From positions 86,769,868 through 86,833,867 of the forward strand of contig NC_084797.1 of the NCBI RefSeq assembly GCF_963169125.1: a stretch of 64,000 bases of DNA, read 5' to 3'. The notes under the pieces were generated by a model. The model ran no database searches. It had not been told where the DNA came from and saw only the letters and a program-made list of their open reading frames with translations. Source of the stretch: Humulus lupulus. Lineage: Eukaryota > Streptophyta > Magnoliopsida > Rosales > Cannabaceae. Shown here one piece after another: positions 44,481 to 56,556 of the stretch. Position 1 is the stretch's first letter, and each line of letters begins with the position of its first letter. Position numbers and translations under genes: made by a program.

Positions 44481-46526
44481 TGTAATGTCCCAAATTTTCT
44501 CTTAAGACAGAGTGCCTTAATTACTGTGCCTGGAGGGCATAATTGGAATTATTTGTGATTAATGGAATATACATGTGATTACATGGTATAATGATTTATA
44601 TGGTGATGTGAATAATTAAGCATTTTTATGTGTATTGGGGCATATTTATAATTTTGACCTATTGAGGGTATATTTTCATTATGTATGTGTTATGAGTGAG
44701 ACCCCAGTGTTATGGGGATATATTTGAGATGTGTGGTCTCAGGCGATCCTAACGGGCGGATTAGCAGAATATTCACAACGAGGTCAGATACTCGGCTCAG
44801 GGTCAGCCTAGGGCTAGAATTGATCTAAGGGTTTTTTTAGTCATTTAGAGGCTAAGGATAGATTTGGTTGGAATTAATCTAAGTAGAATACCAAAGAAAA
44901 AGGCAGAACACTCTCACTCGCTCTCTCTGCTCGTCTCCCTCTCTCTCCCTTGGTGTGCTTGGAGGCATAGCGATTCCCTCAGGACTTGAAGAACATGAAG
45001 TTTGAAGTGTTTGAGGTTTAGCTTAGGGTCGGATTCACAGTGGATGTAAGGGTTTTATGTTGGTTTTGGTTGAGTTCTCTGTTATAATTTAAGGGGTTTG
45101 GTAGAGGTTAAACCTTAGGTTGGTTTTGGATTTTTGGTAAGGGTTTTGGGTAGTTTCGGGGTAATTATGGTGATTATGTTGTATTGATGTGAGTTCTAGA
45201 CAAAATTTTGGGTTTGGGTGTTGATTTGGGTGGATTTTAGTGGATGTGGCTCGAGAAAAATTAAAGTGAGTTTTTGGTTTGGAGCTCGAGCCACAACCCT
45301 GTTCTGCAGGCGCAGCGGCCCGTGTGTGTGAGAAGGTCATGGAAGGTCTTTGAGGTCACCCAATCGCCGCGGTGCAAGTTAGGGTGCGTCATGGCCCGTG
45401 TCCCCAGGAGAGAGCCTTGGGGCTCTCTGACTTGTAGCGCGTCGCAGCCCTAGGACCTGGGCCGCGGCTCAAATTAGGAAAAATGGATAAAATAGGGTTG
45501 TATGCTTGGAAACTCAAACCTAAGGGCTCGGGAAGGATTCTACTACCCAGTTTAGAAGAATTAGAGGTCCCAAAGGCTAGTATATTATTTCAAAGGCTCT
45601 AAATTGATTTAGATTGTGATGGTTATGTACTATTACCCTGTGATTAGGTTTTACTTCTGAGGCTCAGGATTAGGGATCATGCTCGGGATTGCCTTGTTCT
45701 GTTAGCTCGAGAATCAAGGTAAGAAATTTGTCTGTGCCCGTAGAGCAGGGCATGACCTGACTATCTATGTTTTTATATTGTGCTTAGTGTTATGTGTAAT
45801 TGCTTTTAACTATTACGTCATACATGTGTTTGTGACGAAGAGACAAAGTCCAGGAGCAGCAAGGGCTGGAAGCGGTGAAGGCCAATAGCGGGAAAGGCCA
45901 GGAGCAGCAAAGGGCAGGAATGGCAAAGTTTGGGAGCGTTATAGGCTAGAATCGACATCAAGCATGCTGAATGTAGGCCACTATGGTGAGACCCTCTAAA
46001 GGTGTTGTACACACCCACTCGGTAAAGACCGTGAATTTGGTGCCTGGTAACGCACCTTGACCGGCATAGGCCCTGTTGTGAATCCTAATAGAAACTTGTA
46101 AATTGTGTGTTGTCTTTGATTAGTTATGCATTTGTTGAAAAAAATTATTATATGTTGTGCTGTGACGTTTTCTTGCTGGGCCTCAGATCATGGGTGCTCT
46201 ATGGTGCAAGTAAGGGCAAGGGAAAGGCCGACCAAGTATGAGTTGGAGGGCACGATTAAGGTAGTTTGAGGAACACGTTACAAAATTTCTAATTTTGTCG
46301 CCTAAGTACATTAACTTTTGACTTGTAAATACTTTTTAAATAATATTTTGGGATTCCAATGTAACACTTTTATGATTTGAATGATTGTCCAACCTTTTTA
46401 TGTAAGTTTCATTAAATGAGTCTTTATTTTGATTTAATCACAATTTTTGGTCTAATACCTCCATTAGCGAGCTAATGGGACATTTTAAATCACATGGTAA
46501 TGACTTTAGGGTAGTAGGGCGTTACA
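44481..46526 (+). mobile_element. 5' LTR of element D
   Basis: 2046 bp, TGTAATGTCCCAAATTTTC...AGGGTAGTAGGGCGTTACA. Conserved LTR block at 46171-46226, CpG-rich module at 45285-45480. Its end resembles the solo LTR at 10249-12346 more than element A. Confidence 0.88.
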
Positions 46527-46528
46527 AT

Positions 46529-46541
46529 TCGGTAATAGAGC
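46529..46541 (+). other. Degenerate primer-binding site of element D
   Basis: TCGGTAATAGAGC, at the expected distance from the LTR end, is a mutated form of TTGGTATCAGAGC. Confidence 0.7.
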
Positions 46542-46828
46542 GAGCCAAGGTTTATGGTTTGTAAAGATTGACTGAATATGTACGCTCGCTTCCAAAGACA
46601 AGCTCGACACAGAGTAAATTGGGATTAAGTGAAATAATTGTTTTAACTTCTTATCTGAATTGCCTTATCTGCTTGTTAATATAGAGAGCATGAACATTGT
46701 ATACTTGTGCCTTGGTATGGTTATTTCATGTGGCTATTTTTCTGTTTGGCCCTGCTCTTGGAGATGTTTCAGATATGATCATGATGCCTGATAGGTTAAA
46801 TCATTGATTGCAGACAAATTCAGAAGCC

Positions 46829-47930
46829 ATGTATCCAAGGCAGTCAACTAGACTAGGCACTATTAATATTGGGGTTGCGAACGATTGTGAGGGCCAAAAT
46901 CCTCCATCTGTCCCTGGGATTGGCAGCAGGTGTTTGCTGGCATGCAAGCATGACAACAAAAGCAAGAGGAAGATATTAGGTGGTTGAGATAGCAGGTTCC
47001 ATGAGGGTGCGACCCTATGTGTATTGGCGACAATGGCACCAGTTCTTGGTCAATTAGAGGGTAGAAACATATGGGAATTACTACATGAAGCTTCCAGAAG
47101 CATAATCCTCCAATTTTTAAGGGGGGCTTGGATCCGTTCAGAGCTGAACAGTGGATGGGCATGATTAGCTCCATCCCTGACTATATAAAAGCGGTAAGCA
47201 ATGATAGAGTAGGTTGTGTGATGTACATGTTGCGGGAGGATGCCCAAACGTAGTGGGAAGTTGTATCCTAAACCCGAAATGTTGTCATGGTTGGTTGGGA
47301 GGAGTTCAGATAGTTGCTCAATGAGAGAAACTATTGTGACGCAGTTTAAATTGCAAAGACAAATGAATTTATGAGTTTGGTTCAAGGTAGTAAGACAGTT
47401 ACAGAGTATGTCAATGAATATTATGGGTTGGCCAAATTTGCTTTTGATTTGGTACAAATAGATATGGCCCGAAAAGAAGAATTTATTCAAGGATTGAACT
47501 CTGGGGTAGCTCAAAGAGTTAGGATCGCACCAGTACATAAGATTTCTACCTATGCTCATTCAGTAGGGAGGGCCCTTGCTACAAAGGACGCATGAGGTGA
47601 GATATGGAATGAGAATACCGTTAGGCAGGAAGCTCAAACAATGGTACCCTCATTTATGGGATTAGGAAGCGATGGAGGCCCCAACATCCAGAAAAGAAAA
47701 ACCCCTAATAGTTCTACTACTCTTGGTCTTGAGGGGAGGGTCATAGTATTCAGGGCAGCCACGAGGATTGGAGAAGTTATCCAGTATCTGCTAGATGCAG
47801 GAGACACCATTTGGGAGGATACTGAGCAAAGACATGTTTTCTTTGTGGAGTAGTTAGGCACATCAAGAAGCATTTCTCGGAATTGAAGACAGAAGAACCA
47901 AGGAGTACACATATCTCGACCCTAGCTCGA
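46829..47930 (+). pseudogene. Element D gag, broken
   Basis: ATG at 46829 (MYPRQSTRLGT) matches the gag start of element A. Capsid remnants include MLREDAQT, SLVQGSKTVTEYVNEYYGLA and EFIQGLNSGVAQRVRI (open stretch 47371-47595), then GSDGGPNIQKRKTPNS, equivalent to the GPSDLKRKTP region. The knuckle near 47830-47890 keeps CFLCG-like text only in shifted frames. Confidence 0.82.
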
Positions 47931-48400
47931 GTGTCCATCTTGAGGCAATCAGAGTTCGATGTTGGTTCCTCGAAGATGATAGGTTGGCTTTCTAGTTCTC
48001 GTTCCTTTATATTGTACTGATTGAGTCTGGTGCTACGTACCTCTTAGTAGAGACATATATATGAGATACCTACTGTATGAATATTACGCTATGGGGCTTG
48101 AGACCTTGTGCTTGCCAGTAAAAGTTGGTAATTTCCAGGAAATGGGTTAGAGTATTATGGGTGGAATGTTAGTTGTAATAAATGATTGAGATTTTTATAT
48201 GAGGATCCTAGTATGATCCTAAGTATGGATTAGCTTGCCAAATAAGGGACAACCATGGACTGTAAGAGATGATTATGACTTCCATGTTAAAAAGGAAAGG
48301 ATCTGGTTGCATTCACAAGATGCCTAGCTATTGTGGTAGGTATGACAAGGGATTATATCAATTAGACCAGAGGGAAATCTGATTGGTTAGTGAGGTTTCA
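47931..48400 (+). pseudogene. Element D protease remnant
   Basis: Frame-shifted remnants of the protease near 47920-48070. At about 48020 the active site reads LIESGATYL, so catalytic Asp is replaced by Glu. Little else can be read. Confidence 0.65.
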
Positions 48401-49500
48401 GAGAGGTTTATAAAGATTCGCCAAGACTACTATCGCGACTAGGAAATTGAGTGTGCTACAGGATTAAAGCAGGAATAGGACCAGTACCAGAGACATCATG
48501 ATGAATGACGCTAGCTGAGCAGAAGGAATTAGAGATTCAGTGAAAGAAGTTATTTGACTTAAGGGTGATCAGATGGAGAATCTCACCACGGGACATGTCA
48601 ACTCCATTTGTTATGGAGAAGGCCAAGTCTGCGAAGATGTGTGCTGCTTATGGATAGAAAAATAAAGTAATTGTTAAGAATAGATATCCGTTGCAAATAA
48701 TGAAGGATTTATTGCCCGGATGCAAGATAGGACAGTGCTCACAAGAATTGACATTCGATTTGGTTATTACCAGCTGAGAATCAAGGAAGGAGAAATTTCA
48801 AGAATACCTCTCGCATCAAGTATGATGTGGTGGATCTTCTGTGAAGGCTCTTGATCTGAATAATGTTGCAGCGGCTCACGTAAATCCAACAAGGAGAGAG
48901 TGTAGAGATGATTTGGAAAAGTCGTATTCGGATCAATCAAGAATTTTTTGAACTACTTCTAGATGGAAGCGGAATGCGAATAACAACTTCGTTAATATTA
49001 CCAAGGCTAAGGAAGCGGGTTTACAGGTAAGGTTCTGAAAAGGGATAAGTTTTGATTTCTCCAGAGTATGTTCAAGTCGCATTATGGGAAGTGATGGGAT
49101 GGCATATGAGTAAATTAAGATAGAAAAATAAGGAATTTTCTAAAGGAATGCCTTGGGGGTTTGAAGCATTGGGAAACGATAAGACACATCGACTTTTACT
49201 TGAAGCTTCTTCGAGGATCGCCATACCCTTGACTGAAGCAACGTAGAAACCTAAAGTTTGTCTGAATGGATAGATGTGTGCCAGACTATTAGAAGTTTAA
49301 ATAAGGGTTGATTCATATGCCAGAGTACTAGAATACGCATGTGATGGACTGGTACAGAAGGACAGTGCGAAAGACATTGTTCCCGCTTATAACATAGAGT
49401 TATAGTGCGGTGCATTAAAGGTTTGGGTGCGCCCGTGTGTAGACTGAAAAGGTGATTGTTCGTGCTTCACGATGGATACAAGAATAAGTACATAGATGCT
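48401..49500 (+). pseudogene. Element D reverse transcriptase remnant
   Basis: Degraded RT: LAEQKELEIQ (48515), NRYPLQIMKDLLPG (48680) where relatives read [14 protein letters not shown], then text resembling DIRFGYYQLRIKE. The palm and RNase H that follow are hardly readable between 48830 and 49500. Confidence 0.7.
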
Positions 49501-50949
49501 CTACATGAGATTTTAAGTTGACAGTAGGGCTGGTTAGCCACGGTTAGGGTAAGGTAACAACCGAGATCTGTATAGAACCTGTGGTTGACAATTAGTTGAT
49601 GTACATTTACGAATAATGAAATACTGAAAGAAGATCACGTAGGAATTGTTAAGAATCCTACTACTTTAGCATGGATAGATTAATATATGAGGATTGGATG
49701 ACTGATCCGAAGGGTGTTGGCGTCGAGGTAGAGATTTTGGACAAATCTTATACTACCCCTTATGATTGTTATATCCAGGAAGTTTGAATGGGAATTAAGA
49801 CCTAAAATTTGTATGCCGGGAGATGCATTGCCTAATCTTTTAGTAAGTGAAAAATGATAAACAGAAGCCAGAAGGGCTATTATGACTTTAGGGTATCGAT
49901 GTAGTTATGGAAAATAGTGGTGAATCAGCTCAGATTGCAGATGAGACGAGTAGATTTGGGAAGTGGTAACTTGACATATTATATTAGCACACTTTGGTTC
50001 GTGTGAGTAAGTTATCATAGGAGTGAGTATGTGTGGAGGGAGACCGTACGTCCCCTCAAGACACTGAAGTCAATAGTATCAGATGGAGACCTTTTAGTTT
50101 TGGAGTTCTGAAGAAGGGTCACAGAGGGCTGTGAGTATGAGATTGGGGTTTGGAATTATTGGTCACCATCAGACAGACCAATAACCTGAAGGAAAGATCC
50201 AAAATTTAAGATTTTTTACTTTGAATATATAAGTTTTCATGACATTGAGGCAAATACGGTCCCTTGATTGGATTGTCACGGTGATGAATGCCGGTCGATG
50301 ACTAGAGTGACTCTGAATGAGATATTGTGAGACAGGGAATGAGAGGTTCTTATTTCGGTAAGATGAAACAAGGGACAGGAAGTATCCTAGTTCAGAATTG
50401 GCTCAGAGGACCAGTGAAATTATTAAGGATTGTTAGGGCAGGAGTGTCTGCGTTATTCAAAGGACATAAGAGTTCGTAAATTTAAATATGGGAACGTGGA
50501 GTCCTAGGATTAGAGACCTTGTATTTCTCTGAGTATTATGGACTAAGAAGGGTAAGATGGTTCAAAAAAGAAAGAGGATTTTTTACTCTAGATTTTATAT
50601 ATTGTGAGATCCTAATAAAGACTAGGCCAGAGGCCTACAAATTAACCTTACTACAGCATGGGTAGATGCTCATAGGGTGTTACTAGATCCAATGTTAAGG
50701 AAACGGGTGTCGAGTACAACCCTTGATTGGGTGAAGAGACCCTGGAAATTCAGTGAAACATATTGTGTAAGGAAAAGTGAGTGGAAATTCCGGATAAAAG
50801 ATATAATGTTATACAGAATAAGACTATCATTCTTGTGAAGGTGTCACAAAAAAATAGCAAGGTAAAGGACCTGACAATGGAGTTATAGTCAGGTTTGCAA
50901 AATTAGTGTCCCGAGATGTTTGAATAAATTTCAAAGATGAAATTTCAAT
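49501..50949 (+). pseudogene. Element D RNase H tail, integrase and chromodomain remnant
   Basis: Integrase remnants: EILDKSYTTPYDCYIQE (49730-49790), corresponding to the HTTPYSLHPG block of element A; VWRETVRPLKTLKSIVSDGD (about 50030-50085), with an Asp in the second catalytic motif; PSDRPIT for the HPQTDG block. Near the end come VWRNS-like text and a stop before the polypurine tract. Assignment rests on order and scattered motif matches. Confidence 0.72.
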
Positions 50950-50963
50950 AAGGAGGGGATAGT
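50950..50963 (+). other. Polypurine tract of element D
   Basis: AAGGAGGGGATAGT before the LTR start at 50964; intact despite the decay around it. Confidence 0.85.
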
Positions 50964-52928
50964 TGTAACGTCCAGAATTTGCTATTAAGGATGAGTGCCT
51001 TGATTACTATGCCTGAAGGTGATAATTGGAATTATATGTGTGATTAATGGAATATAAGTGTGATTATGTGGTATAATGATTTATATGGTGATGTGAATAG
51101 TTATGCATGTGGGCCCACTTTCGTAAATTGGAAAATATTTGTAATTTTTGACCCGTTGAGGGTATATTTGCATTATGTATGTGTTATGAGTGAGACCCTA
51201 TTGTTATGGGGATATATTTCAGATGTGTGGTCCAAGACGATTCTAGTGGGAAGATTGGCAAAATATTCACAACGGGTTCAGATACACGACTTAGGGTCAA
51301 TCTAGGGGTATTTTGGGGAGTTAGTGCGTGTTCGGGGTTACAGGGTAACGAGTAGCTGTTTAGCAATTATTTGGGTATGCTGGGATTAATTGGGGATTTA
51401 TAGGAATACTCGAGGAATTAGCGGGAATGTGGTAATGAAGGATTTACTCTTGGTGGCATGAAATTGAAGCATTTTGGTCATTTAGAGGCTAAGGATAGAT
51501 TTTGTTGGACTTAGTCTCAGTAGAATACCAAGGAAAGAGGCATAACTTTCTCACATTCTCTCTCTGCTCGACTCACTCTCTCTCCCTTGGTGTGCTTGGA
51601 GGCTTAAGGAATTCTTGGGTAATTGGCTCAGGACTTGAAGAACTTGAAGCTTGAAGTGTTTGGGGTTTAGCTCAGGGTGGGATTCGCAGTGGAGGTAAGG
51701 GTTTTATGCTAATTTTTGTTGAGTTCTCTGCTATAATATAAGGATATTTCTAGATGTTAAACCTTAGGTTGGATTTTTATTTTTGTTAAGGGTTTGGAGT
51801 AGTTTTGGGGGTATTTATGGTGATTATGTTGTATTGATGCGAGTTGCAAATACAATTTTGGGTTTGGGTATCGATTTGGGTGGATTTCAGTGGATTTGGC
51901 TCAAGAAAAACATAGGGAAGTTCTGGGTTTTGACCTTGAGTCGCGGCCCTATTCTTCAGGCATCGCAGCCCGTGTGCGTGAGAAGGCCCTGGAGGGTCTT
52001 TGAGGTCGCCCAGGCACTGCGACGCAAGTCAGGTCGTGCTGCGGCTCGTGTCCTCCAGGAGAGAGCCTTGGGGTTGTCTGAGTTATAGAGCGTCGCGGCT
52101 CTAGGGACTGGGCCGCAACTTAAATTATGGAAACTGGCCAAAATAGGGTTTTAAGCTTGAAAACTCAAACCTAAGGGCTCGGGAAGGATTCCACTACCCA
52201 GTTTACTAGAACTCGAGATCCTGGAGGCTAGTATATTATTTTGAAGTGTTTAAATTTATTTAGATTGTGATGGTTATGCACTATTATGTTGTGACTAGTT
52301 TTTACCGCTAAGACACAAGATTAGAGATCGTGCTCGGGATCGCCTTGTGCTGTCACCTCAAGACGCAAAGTAAGAAAACCATCTTTGCCTGTAGAGCAGG
52401 GCATGAACTTGGTTCCTAGAAAAGAACTCTAATCGGCTTAGGCCGCTGTTGTGAATCCTAATAGAAACTTGTAGAGTGTGTGTTGTATTGTATTAGTTAT
52501 GAATTTGTTGAAATAAATTATTGTATATTGTGTTGTGAAATTTTCTTGCTGGGCCTCGGCTCACGAGTGCTCTATGTTATAGGTAAGGGCAAGGGAAAGA
52601 CCAAGCATGGAGTGGTGCGTACATGTTTGGCCTACCTGGCCGCCACAGTTGTGGTAGTTTGAGGAACACGTTAAAAAATTTATGATTTTGTCGCCTAGGT
52701 TGACTGTACATTAACTTTTGAGTTGTAAATACTTTTTAAACAATATTTTAGGATCCCAATGTAACAATTTTATGATTTAAATGAATGTCCATCCTTTTAT
52801 ACTTGGGTTTCATGAAATGACTCTTTATTTTTATTTAATCACACTTTTTGGTCAAATACCTCCATTAGCGACATAATGGCACATTTTAAAATCACATGGT
52901 AACGACTCTAGGGTAGTAGGGCGTTACA
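50964..52928 (+). mobile_element. 3' LTR of element D
   Basis: 1965 bp, TGTAACGTCCAGAATTTGC...GTAGTAGGGCGTTACA. Alignable with 44481-46526 but strongly diverged. Conserved LTR block at 52543-52600, CpG-rich module at 51940-52120. Confidence 0.88.
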
Positions 52929-53358
52929 CAGTTTCTCCCCTAGCCACTCACCATTCTCATTGGCCTATGGGTATGAGGGCATGCTCCCAGTTAAGGCAAC
53001 AATCTCCAAACACCGACAGGATACGTGTGATTTGACCACAAACCACACTTTACACCTCGAATCCCTAGACCTTGTGGAGGAACTCCGGGAAGCTTCTATG
53101 TGTCTTACGAGCAGAAAGTAGCAAGGTATTTCAACTCTAAAGTGAAGGATGGAAAGTTTGGGGTCGGAGATCTGGTGTTGCGAAGATCCTTTTTAGCCAC
53201 CCGAGACCCCAGTGTGGGAGTGCTGGGACCCAACTAGGAGGGCCCACACCAAGTCGAGAGCATTGTATGTCTAGGAACATACAAATTAGCCCGACTAAGT
53301 GGGGAATGAATACCCCATGCCTGGAACGTTGAGCATCTGCGCAGGTATTACCACTAAT
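52929..53358 (+). pseudogene. Element E integrase, C-terminal part, broken
   Basis: SPFSLAYGYEGMLPVKATIS stands for the Tat-type PFSLAYGxEAVIPVE motif. LESLDLVEELREAS, GDLVLR-like text, then EGPHQVESIVCLGTYKLARL-like and PHAWNVEHLRRYYH-like readings follow in mixed frames, ending at TAA near 53356. This closes the pol of element E. Confidence 0.8.
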
Positions 53359-55053
53359 ATGAGCAATAAATTTATTAATTTTTGTAATCTCCTTGTAGCC
53401 TCTGGGTACAATTAATCGATACCGTGTAGAAAAAACACATTAAATTTTTTTGAGAGATTCTGCTATGTTTGTTAGTTTCCTTTATTCTGTATGTATTACT
53501 CGTAGAGTACTTGTACATTGACCTGGACAAGTGAACGCAGACTATTCTTCAATCACTTGGGAGGCATGGAGTTAGGACAACCTCATAGAGTTCCAAGCCT
53601 CACAGATGGTGACCTACAACAAAACTTGTTAAAAGCGGAATAATCCTGGTGTTAATATCCCGAGAATAGAAAAATCTAGGAAACTAAAGTCTTGAGTCCA
53701 CGACCTAAGAAACAAAGCTTGTTCAGAGTGGGGTAGGCTTAGTGTCTAGGGACTGGATACTAAGAATCCTTGTAGCGCAAGGACAGACTTAGGTCACCTC
53801 CCGTGGACATTGATCCCAAGGAGCACTAACCAAGTTCATTGATCTCGAGATGCGAACGGAAGGCCGAGTCATCTGTACTCAGTCTTGAGGCATGAACTTA
53901 GGTTACCTTTCATGGAAAATTTGCCTGAGGAGCGCTAACCAAGTCCCTTGTAGGCGGCAAGCAAAAATAGCATCGGGAAGTCGATGGCTTGGGAAGCTAA
54001 GCTAGTCGTCAAGTGAAGCGTCCCTAATGTCGTGAGACCCATAGCTAAATGTCCTGAGAAATAGCTAATGCCAAAGAGATCCAAGTAACACGAGATTGGA
54101 GTTAGCATATTCTCCTAAGGATAGCGCACACCAGAGGAGTAATAACCAAATCCCAATCCTTGAATGTGAATGGAAGCCTGAGTCGTCAGTACTCGGGAAC
54201 GAGCCTAAGTTGCCTATGACTTAAGCAGAATACTCTACAAAACCTTGCAATAGCCCCAAATTAGTGCGAGAGTTGAATTAGGGTTACCTTCCGTGGACTC
54301 CGTGCTCGAGAAGTAACAACCAAGTCCATCAATCTCGAGATGCGAGTGGGGGCCTAAGTCACTAGCACTGAGAGTCAAGAATAAACAAAGAGTAAAATTC
54401 CCAAGTAGTGCAGAACGGACTTTGGTCCCCTCCTGTGGAGATTGTACCCGGGGAGCAATAACCTAGTCATATGATCTCGAAATTTGAACGGAAGACTGAG
54501 TTATTGGAACTCGGAGCTAGACCTTGAGAGATAAAACTTGAGTGTCGCGAAAAACCTAGTGTAAGGGCGGGGAACTCGATTGCTTGAACCTAGGATGATG
54601 AGATCACGATTTCTGTGGCCACGTACCCTGAGGGCAGGTGGCTTAATACGAATGACATCCTAGATACTCGAGTCATTGGGACTCGGTAACACAGGAACAC
54701 ATTAAAGTTACTTTCAAGGACATCGAGCCTGGAAGACAACACTACATGTCTTAAGTATCGAGCACTAAGGCAAAACCCTACAGTGCAAATAGACATCCTC
54801 AAAGGCCAAGTTGTTGGAAATCGAAGGCGTAGGATAGTTAAGTGCCCTCACTTGACCATGCATCAAAGTTACTCTTAGGACCGCGGGCCTAAGAAGAAAC
54901 ACTAAATGCATAAATGTCTAGCCACTGGCTGGAAGATCCTCAAGCTCTAACTACCGCAAGCTAACCCTGTATAGAGCCATTGGAACTCGGGGACATAGGG
55001 CCGTTTAAAGTGTCACTTGACTTCTCGTTAAATTTACTCTCGAGGACCATGAT
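53359..55053 (+). repeat. Degenerate tandem repeats between pol and the antisense gene of element E
   Basis: A composite unit recurs about six times with irregular spacing of about 100-180 bp: one part like CTTAGGTCACCTCCCGTGGA followed by GGAGCACTAACCAAGT (53789, 53888, 54280, 54420 and weaker ones), another like TCTCGAGATGCGAACGGAAG followed by GAGTCATCTGTACTC (53842, 54332, 54472 and weaker ones). There is no coding frame. Tandem repeats at this place are known for Retand/Ogre-type elements. Confidence 0.75.
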
Positions 55054-55431
55054 TGTAACGCCCCACATCAGGATGGCTACTTTTTGGAATGATGACTGAC
55101 CCTACAAACCAACACAAGTCTTTCCAGTGCGCTTTTTCCTCACTCGCATGCTTCCTGGGAAAACTTCCCAGGAGGTCACCCATCTTGAGATTACTCCAGG
55201 TCAAGCGCGCTTAACGTTGGAGTTCTCAAGTGATGGGCTACTGAAAAGAAGATGCATCTTGTTGATATAGGTAGTACCCATCAGTCCATTTAAGCCATCT
55301 TCAATTGTGTAGTCCCATACCTGCGCAGTCTTAGAATCATCACACTTGACCTTCCCCAGGCAGTGTGGGATTGCACAGCTTTACCCGGTCTTTCCCCTTA
55401 TGGATCACGGGATTCTGACTGTCACAATGAT
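55049..55431 (-). mobile_element. Cassandra-type solo LTR with 5S rRNA-like sequence, TSD ATGAT
   Basis: The LTR at 55054-55426 (373 bp) is flanked by ATGAT on both sides (55049-55053, 55427-55431). On the minus strand it runs TGTGACAG...GGGGCGTTACA. Its middle matches 5S rRNA: the complement of 55203-55226 agrees with the box A region at about 21 of 24 bases, and the complement of 55163-55184 reads GATGGGTGACCTCCTGGGAA, the box C region. Cassandra is a TRIM (small non-coding LTR retroelement) with exactly this architecture and is found across land plants. No primer site or second LTR is present, so it is solo. Confidence 0.88.
55163..55226 (-). promoter_or_regulatory. 5S-like internal RNA polymerase III promoter in the Cassandra LTR
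   Basis: Box A (complement of 55203-55226) and box C (complement of 55163-55184) are in 5S order and nearly 5S spacing on the minus strand. Known for Cassandra: the 5S-derived segment can bind the Pol III machinery. Activity of this copy is not shown by sequence. Confidence 0.7.
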
Positions 55432-55774
55432 CCTACAAAGCAAACTAAAGGCCTAAAATTTGTCTAAGTGCTAAAAGAATTCAATAAAGACTCAAGTATT
55501 TGGGACTCGAGCACGAGACCTAAATCGACGACTTAGAACTCTCGTAAGCTACGTTATGAGGACTTGAATTAACAAAGTACATGTTGCCTATTTATTAAAT
55601 GTCAATTCGAGAAAAATAGTGCAATCGTGGCAATAAAGTAGTGCAAGCTACCTAGGTTTAAATGGAAAATAGTTACAACAGTGCTCAGGGGCTTGAGCGT
55701 TGATTTTCTACACCCCAATAAACTATGGCATGCATGCCTGCTTATCTAGAAATGTATTATAAAGGACAAATTTA
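55432..55774. other. Element E sequence between the Cassandra LTR and the antisense gene
   Basis: Continues the element E 3' region (GGACTCGAGCACGAGACC is repeat-like). No gene recognised. Confidence 0.5.
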
Positions 55775-56556
55775 CTACGGCCCATGGCCAGGAGGCACCT
55801 CAGCCACCAGCTTGATCACAGGGTCGACTTCGAGGATGTGATCCGCCACCGAAGCTTCCATCTCTTGAGCTACCCTGGCCTCCTCTGCCTCAAGGCGCCC
55901 CTCGAGCATTGTCCTCATGTTGGGCTCCTCGATGAATAAGAGATCCATATCATCGGCTATCACATCGAGATCCTTTTCCATTTCTTCTGCTAGGTGACAG
56001 AGGTCTTTGGCCTCTTTCGCGGCAAGCTCAGCACAAGTAGTGATCTTTCAAGCGTCCTCCTTGGCCTTGATCAGCTCATTGGCGTGGTCCAAAGATTTCA
56101 CCCGGCTCAACTGGAGCTCCTCAAAAGCCTCAGTCAACTCCTCCTCCATGGCTCAGGATCAACCCACTGCGTCCTCTAACAACTTAGAGGAAGTGTCCTC
56201 CATAAAGGACATTATTGACCGCTCGGTGGCCAGTAGGCTCTGCACCACGCGAAAACGGGCCCTCTTGTCCTCCACTTCCTTCTGAAGTCGCGAGTGCTCC
56301 TCCAAAGGGACTGCAGTTTCCCAGAACCACACCAGCTTTTCTTGAGCCGACAACAGCTATTCCCGAGCCTCCTTCAGCTCATAGGACCTCATAAGTATGA
56401 TGTCTTCGAGCCATTGGTTAAGAGCTAGGTCTGTGCCAAATCAGAATATCAGATGAGTAAAAAGATGAAGAAATAAATAATGAACTTAGATAAATGTTTA
56501 AAGACATACCCTTACGAAGGAATGGCGGTTGGTGGCTACCAGTGAAACCTCATTGT
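55775..56556 (-). pseudogene. Antisense gene of element E, C-terminal coiled-coil part with one intron
   Basis: Minus-strand reading opposite to gag-pol. A first exon fragment (56556-56510: NEVSLVATNRHSFVR) is followed by a probable intron (56509-56431, GTATGT...GGCACAG) and an exon rich in Glu, Lys, Leu and Ala with heptad character: QWLEDIILMRSYELKEARE, KLVWFWETAVPLEEHSRLQ, KEVEDKRARFRVVQ, then MEKDLDVIADDMDLLF and EAEEARVAQEMEASVADH, ending GHGP-stop at 55775. In-frame stops lie in between. It resembles the coiled-coil half of the plus-strand gene at 58985-63887. The upstream half is cut off by the LTR at 56557. Confidence 0.7.

Larger units (their letters stand above)
44481..52928 (+). 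mobile_element. Old Tekay-type element D inserted in element E integrase
   Basis: 8448 bp with LTRs at 44481-46526 and 50964-52928. Flanks are CAGGA (44476-44480) and CAGTT (52929-52933), so the target duplication is only partly recognisable. Element E integrase resumes after it. All internal domains are present in order but heavily decayed, with stops every few dozen codons, and the primer site has several changes. It is the most decayed of the Tekay-type elements here that still has both LTRs. Confidence 0.85.

Noticed and set aside
55145..55262. A genuine 5S rRNA gene
   Set aside because: Only the internal promoter region is well kept, the ends do not match 5S, and LTR ends with a target duplication surround it.
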